NCBI GenBank assembly: GCA_003023195.1
Contig: PXRX01000008.1
Span: 101,191-165,190, forward strand
DNA: 64,000 nt
Source of the DNA: Halobacteriales archaeon QS_8_69_26
GTDB taxonomy: Archaea; Halobacteriota; Halobacteria; Halobacteriales; SW-7-71-33
Direction: 5' to 3'
The position numbers were made by a program, and so were the translations under genes. Of the stretch, positions 63,136-64,000 are shown in pieces (within the stretch, counting starts at the first letter, position 1; the number at the start of each line of letters is the position of its first letter). The notes beneath the pieces are model-generated. The model was given only the letters and a program-made list of their open reading frames with translations, searched no databases and was not told the DNA's origin.

Positions 63136-63155
63136 TTACAGTAATATTACTGTAA
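63136..63155. repeat. Dispersed TTACNGTAA double palindrome, copy 7
   Basis: TTACAGTAA-TA-TTACTGTAA, a perfect 20-bp palindrome between rfcS and the next plus-strand gene. The following AACGGG matches the right flank of copy 1. Confidence 0.85.
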
Positions 63156-63202
63156 ACGGGCGGCTCCGCCCCGGACGGTGTCGCCCGGTGGAGATCGCCC
63201 AT

Positions 63203-63209
63203 TTTATAC
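63203..63209 (+). promoter_or_regulatory. TATA box for the small membrane protein gene
   Basis: TTTTATA lies 24 bp before the ATG at 63233, the normal distance for a haloarchaeal leaderless transcript. It supports that start codon. Confidence 0.6.
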
Positions 63210-63232
63210 CCCGACTGTCCAACCTCGCAGGC

Positions 63233-63445
63233 ATGAGCCAGAGTTCGGGCCGGGTGACCGGCATGTACAGGACGCTCGGGCCAGTGGGCCTGCTCGGGGT
63301 ACTCGTGATGGTGGCCGGCATCGGGATCATCTCCTGGCGGGACCCCTACATCGGCGGCGGCCTCGCCCTGGTGCTCGCGGGGATCGGGATCGTCGTCCAG
63401 CGGATGATCACGAAGGTGATGGGGATGTTCGGGATGGGACTCTGA
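63233..63445 (+). CDS. Small two-helix membrane protein
   Basis: A 70-residue protein with two membrane helices (about 17-34 and 41-57) separated by a short SWRDPY turn, and a basic, Met/Gly-rich C-terminal tail ending MGMFGMGL. It is of the kind found as short conserved membrane proteins in haloarchaea. No function can be given. The start is supported by the TATA box. Confidence 0.7.
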   Translation: MSQSSGRVTGMYRTLGPVGLLGVLVMVAGIGIISWRDPYIGGGLALVLAGIGIVVQRMITKVMGMFGMGL

Positions 63446-63470
63446 CCGCGGGGACGGGCGCTTCGGTCCC

Positions 63471-63785
63471 TCAGAACCCCTGGATCAGCACCATGTAGAC
63501 GAGGACGAAGGCCATCCAGCCGAGGCCGAGGGCGGCGACGACCTTGAGGTGGTAGAGGAACAGTTCGTCCTCTTCCTCCTCGGCGGCGAGTTCGTAGGCC
63601 GCGTGGTCCTCGGGGGTGAGTTCGTCGGGGTGGTCCTCGCCGACGTGCAGGTCCCTGGCGCGGCCGTCGTCGAACGGGCGGCCGCAGTAGGGACACCGGT
63701 CCGCGGGGTCCTCGTCGGTCGGGACCTCTACAGCGGGGCGGGGCGTGCGCGCGGTACGTCGGTCGTTGTCGGGGAGTTCGGTCAT
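63471..63785 (-). CDS. C2H2-type zinc finger protein with C-terminal membrane helix
   Basis: A 104-residue protein. An N-terminal polar region precedes a CPYCGRPFDDGRARDLHVGE segment followed by HPDEL, which forms a C2H2-like finger (Cys near 31 and 34, His near 47 and 52). An acidic stretch (AAEEEEDELF) and a single C-terminal membrane helix (about 82-102, LGWMAFVLVYMVLI) follow. It lies between a two-helix protein and another membrane gene in the same direction, so it may belong to a membrane-complex operon. No specific partner can be read from the window. Confidence 0.75.
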   Translation of the reverse strand: MTELPDNDRRTARTPRPAVEVPTDEDPADRCPYCGRPFDDGRARDLHVGEDHPDELTPEDHAAYELAAEEEEDELFLYHLKVVAALGLGWMAFVLVYMVLIQGF

Positions 63786-63806
63786 CGTTTCTCCTTTCCG
63801 TGGCTC

Positions 63807-64000
63807 TCAGACGCCCGGCGGGGCGACGTAGGGCTGTGAGATCACCCACATCGAGGTCATGGTGTAGAAGACCATCACGACGATGAAGGGGTACTGGCTC
63901 CGGATGGGCTTGAACGTCCCGGGGAACAGTTCGAACGAGAGGCCGTGGGCGACCCAGACCGCGAGCATGTGCCCGAGAACGACCAGGGCCAGCTGGACCG
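63807..64000 (-). CDS. Membrane protein, C-terminal part only (runs off the window)
   Basis: The open minus-strand frame continues past the right edge with no start inside the window. The visible 64 residues contain two hydrophobic segments: VQLALVVLGHMLAVWVA, then YPFIVVMVFYTMTSMWVI, and the chain ends SQPYVAPPGV. A conserved-looking loop between them reads GLSFELFPGTFKPIRSQYP. I do not recognise the family. It is followed 21 bp later by the C2H2/TM gene, so the two may be co-transcribed. Confidence 0.7.
   Translation of the reverse strand, partial: VQLALVVLGHMLAVWVAHGLSFELFPGTFKPIRSQYPFIVVMVFYTMTSMWVISQPYVAPPGV

Overview
The window is chromosomal DNA of a haloarchaeon (class Halobacteria), very GC-rich. 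The evidence is strongly acidic predicted proteins, a CetZ tubulin homologue, archaeal replication factor C small subunit, fibrillarin/Nop5, a bacterio-opsin-activator type HTH regulator, haloarchaeal HFX_2341/DUF6293 and NCS2 proteins, frequent GTG starts, and TATA boxes about 25-30 bp before start codons, which suggests leaderless mRNAs. I found no rRNA, tRNA, CRISPR array or transposase. About 50 protein genes are supported.

Layout. 0.2-4.6 kb: membrane winged-helix regulator, cetZ, a phosphodiesterase and a PIN nuclease. 4.6-8.7 kb: a secreted lamin-tail/phospholipase-D protein, then a universal stress protein paired with an APC permease. 8.7-16.5 kb: housekeeping and redox genes (RecJ-like DHH protein, thioredoxin, VOC protein, cysteine synthase, CinA-like protein, glutamate-cysteine ligase, MFS carrier). 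16.5-19.2 kb: the flpA/nop5 box C/D RNP pair and a CARF-like HTH regulator. 19.3-23.5 kb: a 1410-residue kinase-STAND-TPR protein, the best candidate for an uncharacterised signalling or defence system. 25.1-32.3 kb: a phenylacetate island made of the paaABCD operon with a separate PaaD zinc-ribbon gene, a divergent Bat-type regulator, a PaaI-like thioesterase and an enoyl-CoA hydratase. 32.5-41.4 kb: purine permease, hydrolases, a dipeptidase and a Tat-exported nuclease whose SNase domain is interrupted by another domain. 41.6-47.7 kb: ileS, an H-NOX-like protein, prs and rnz. 47.7-48.7 kb: two gene fragments. 48.9-64 kb: COG2433 nuclease, HIT protein, hydrolase, HD phosphohydrolase, a glycosyltransferase, alaS, a degenerate histidine kinase, rfcS and the edge of an unidentified membrane-protein locus.

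Three repeat classes cut across the annotation. (1) A 20-bp element of two TTACNGTAA half-sites 11 bp apart occurs seven times at six intergenic loci. (2) Short tandem repeats (16-46 bp units, 2-4 copies) lie at more than a dozen gene ends, spacers and disordered coding segments, and several are copies of the 3' end of the neighbouring gene, stop codon included. (3) A longer GC-rich dispersed element marked by CCTCCCCAGCCG occurs three times. These, the kinase-STAND-TPR protein, the interrupted nuclease, and three signalling or enzyme homologues lacking the residue expected at their key site are the main points for follow-up.
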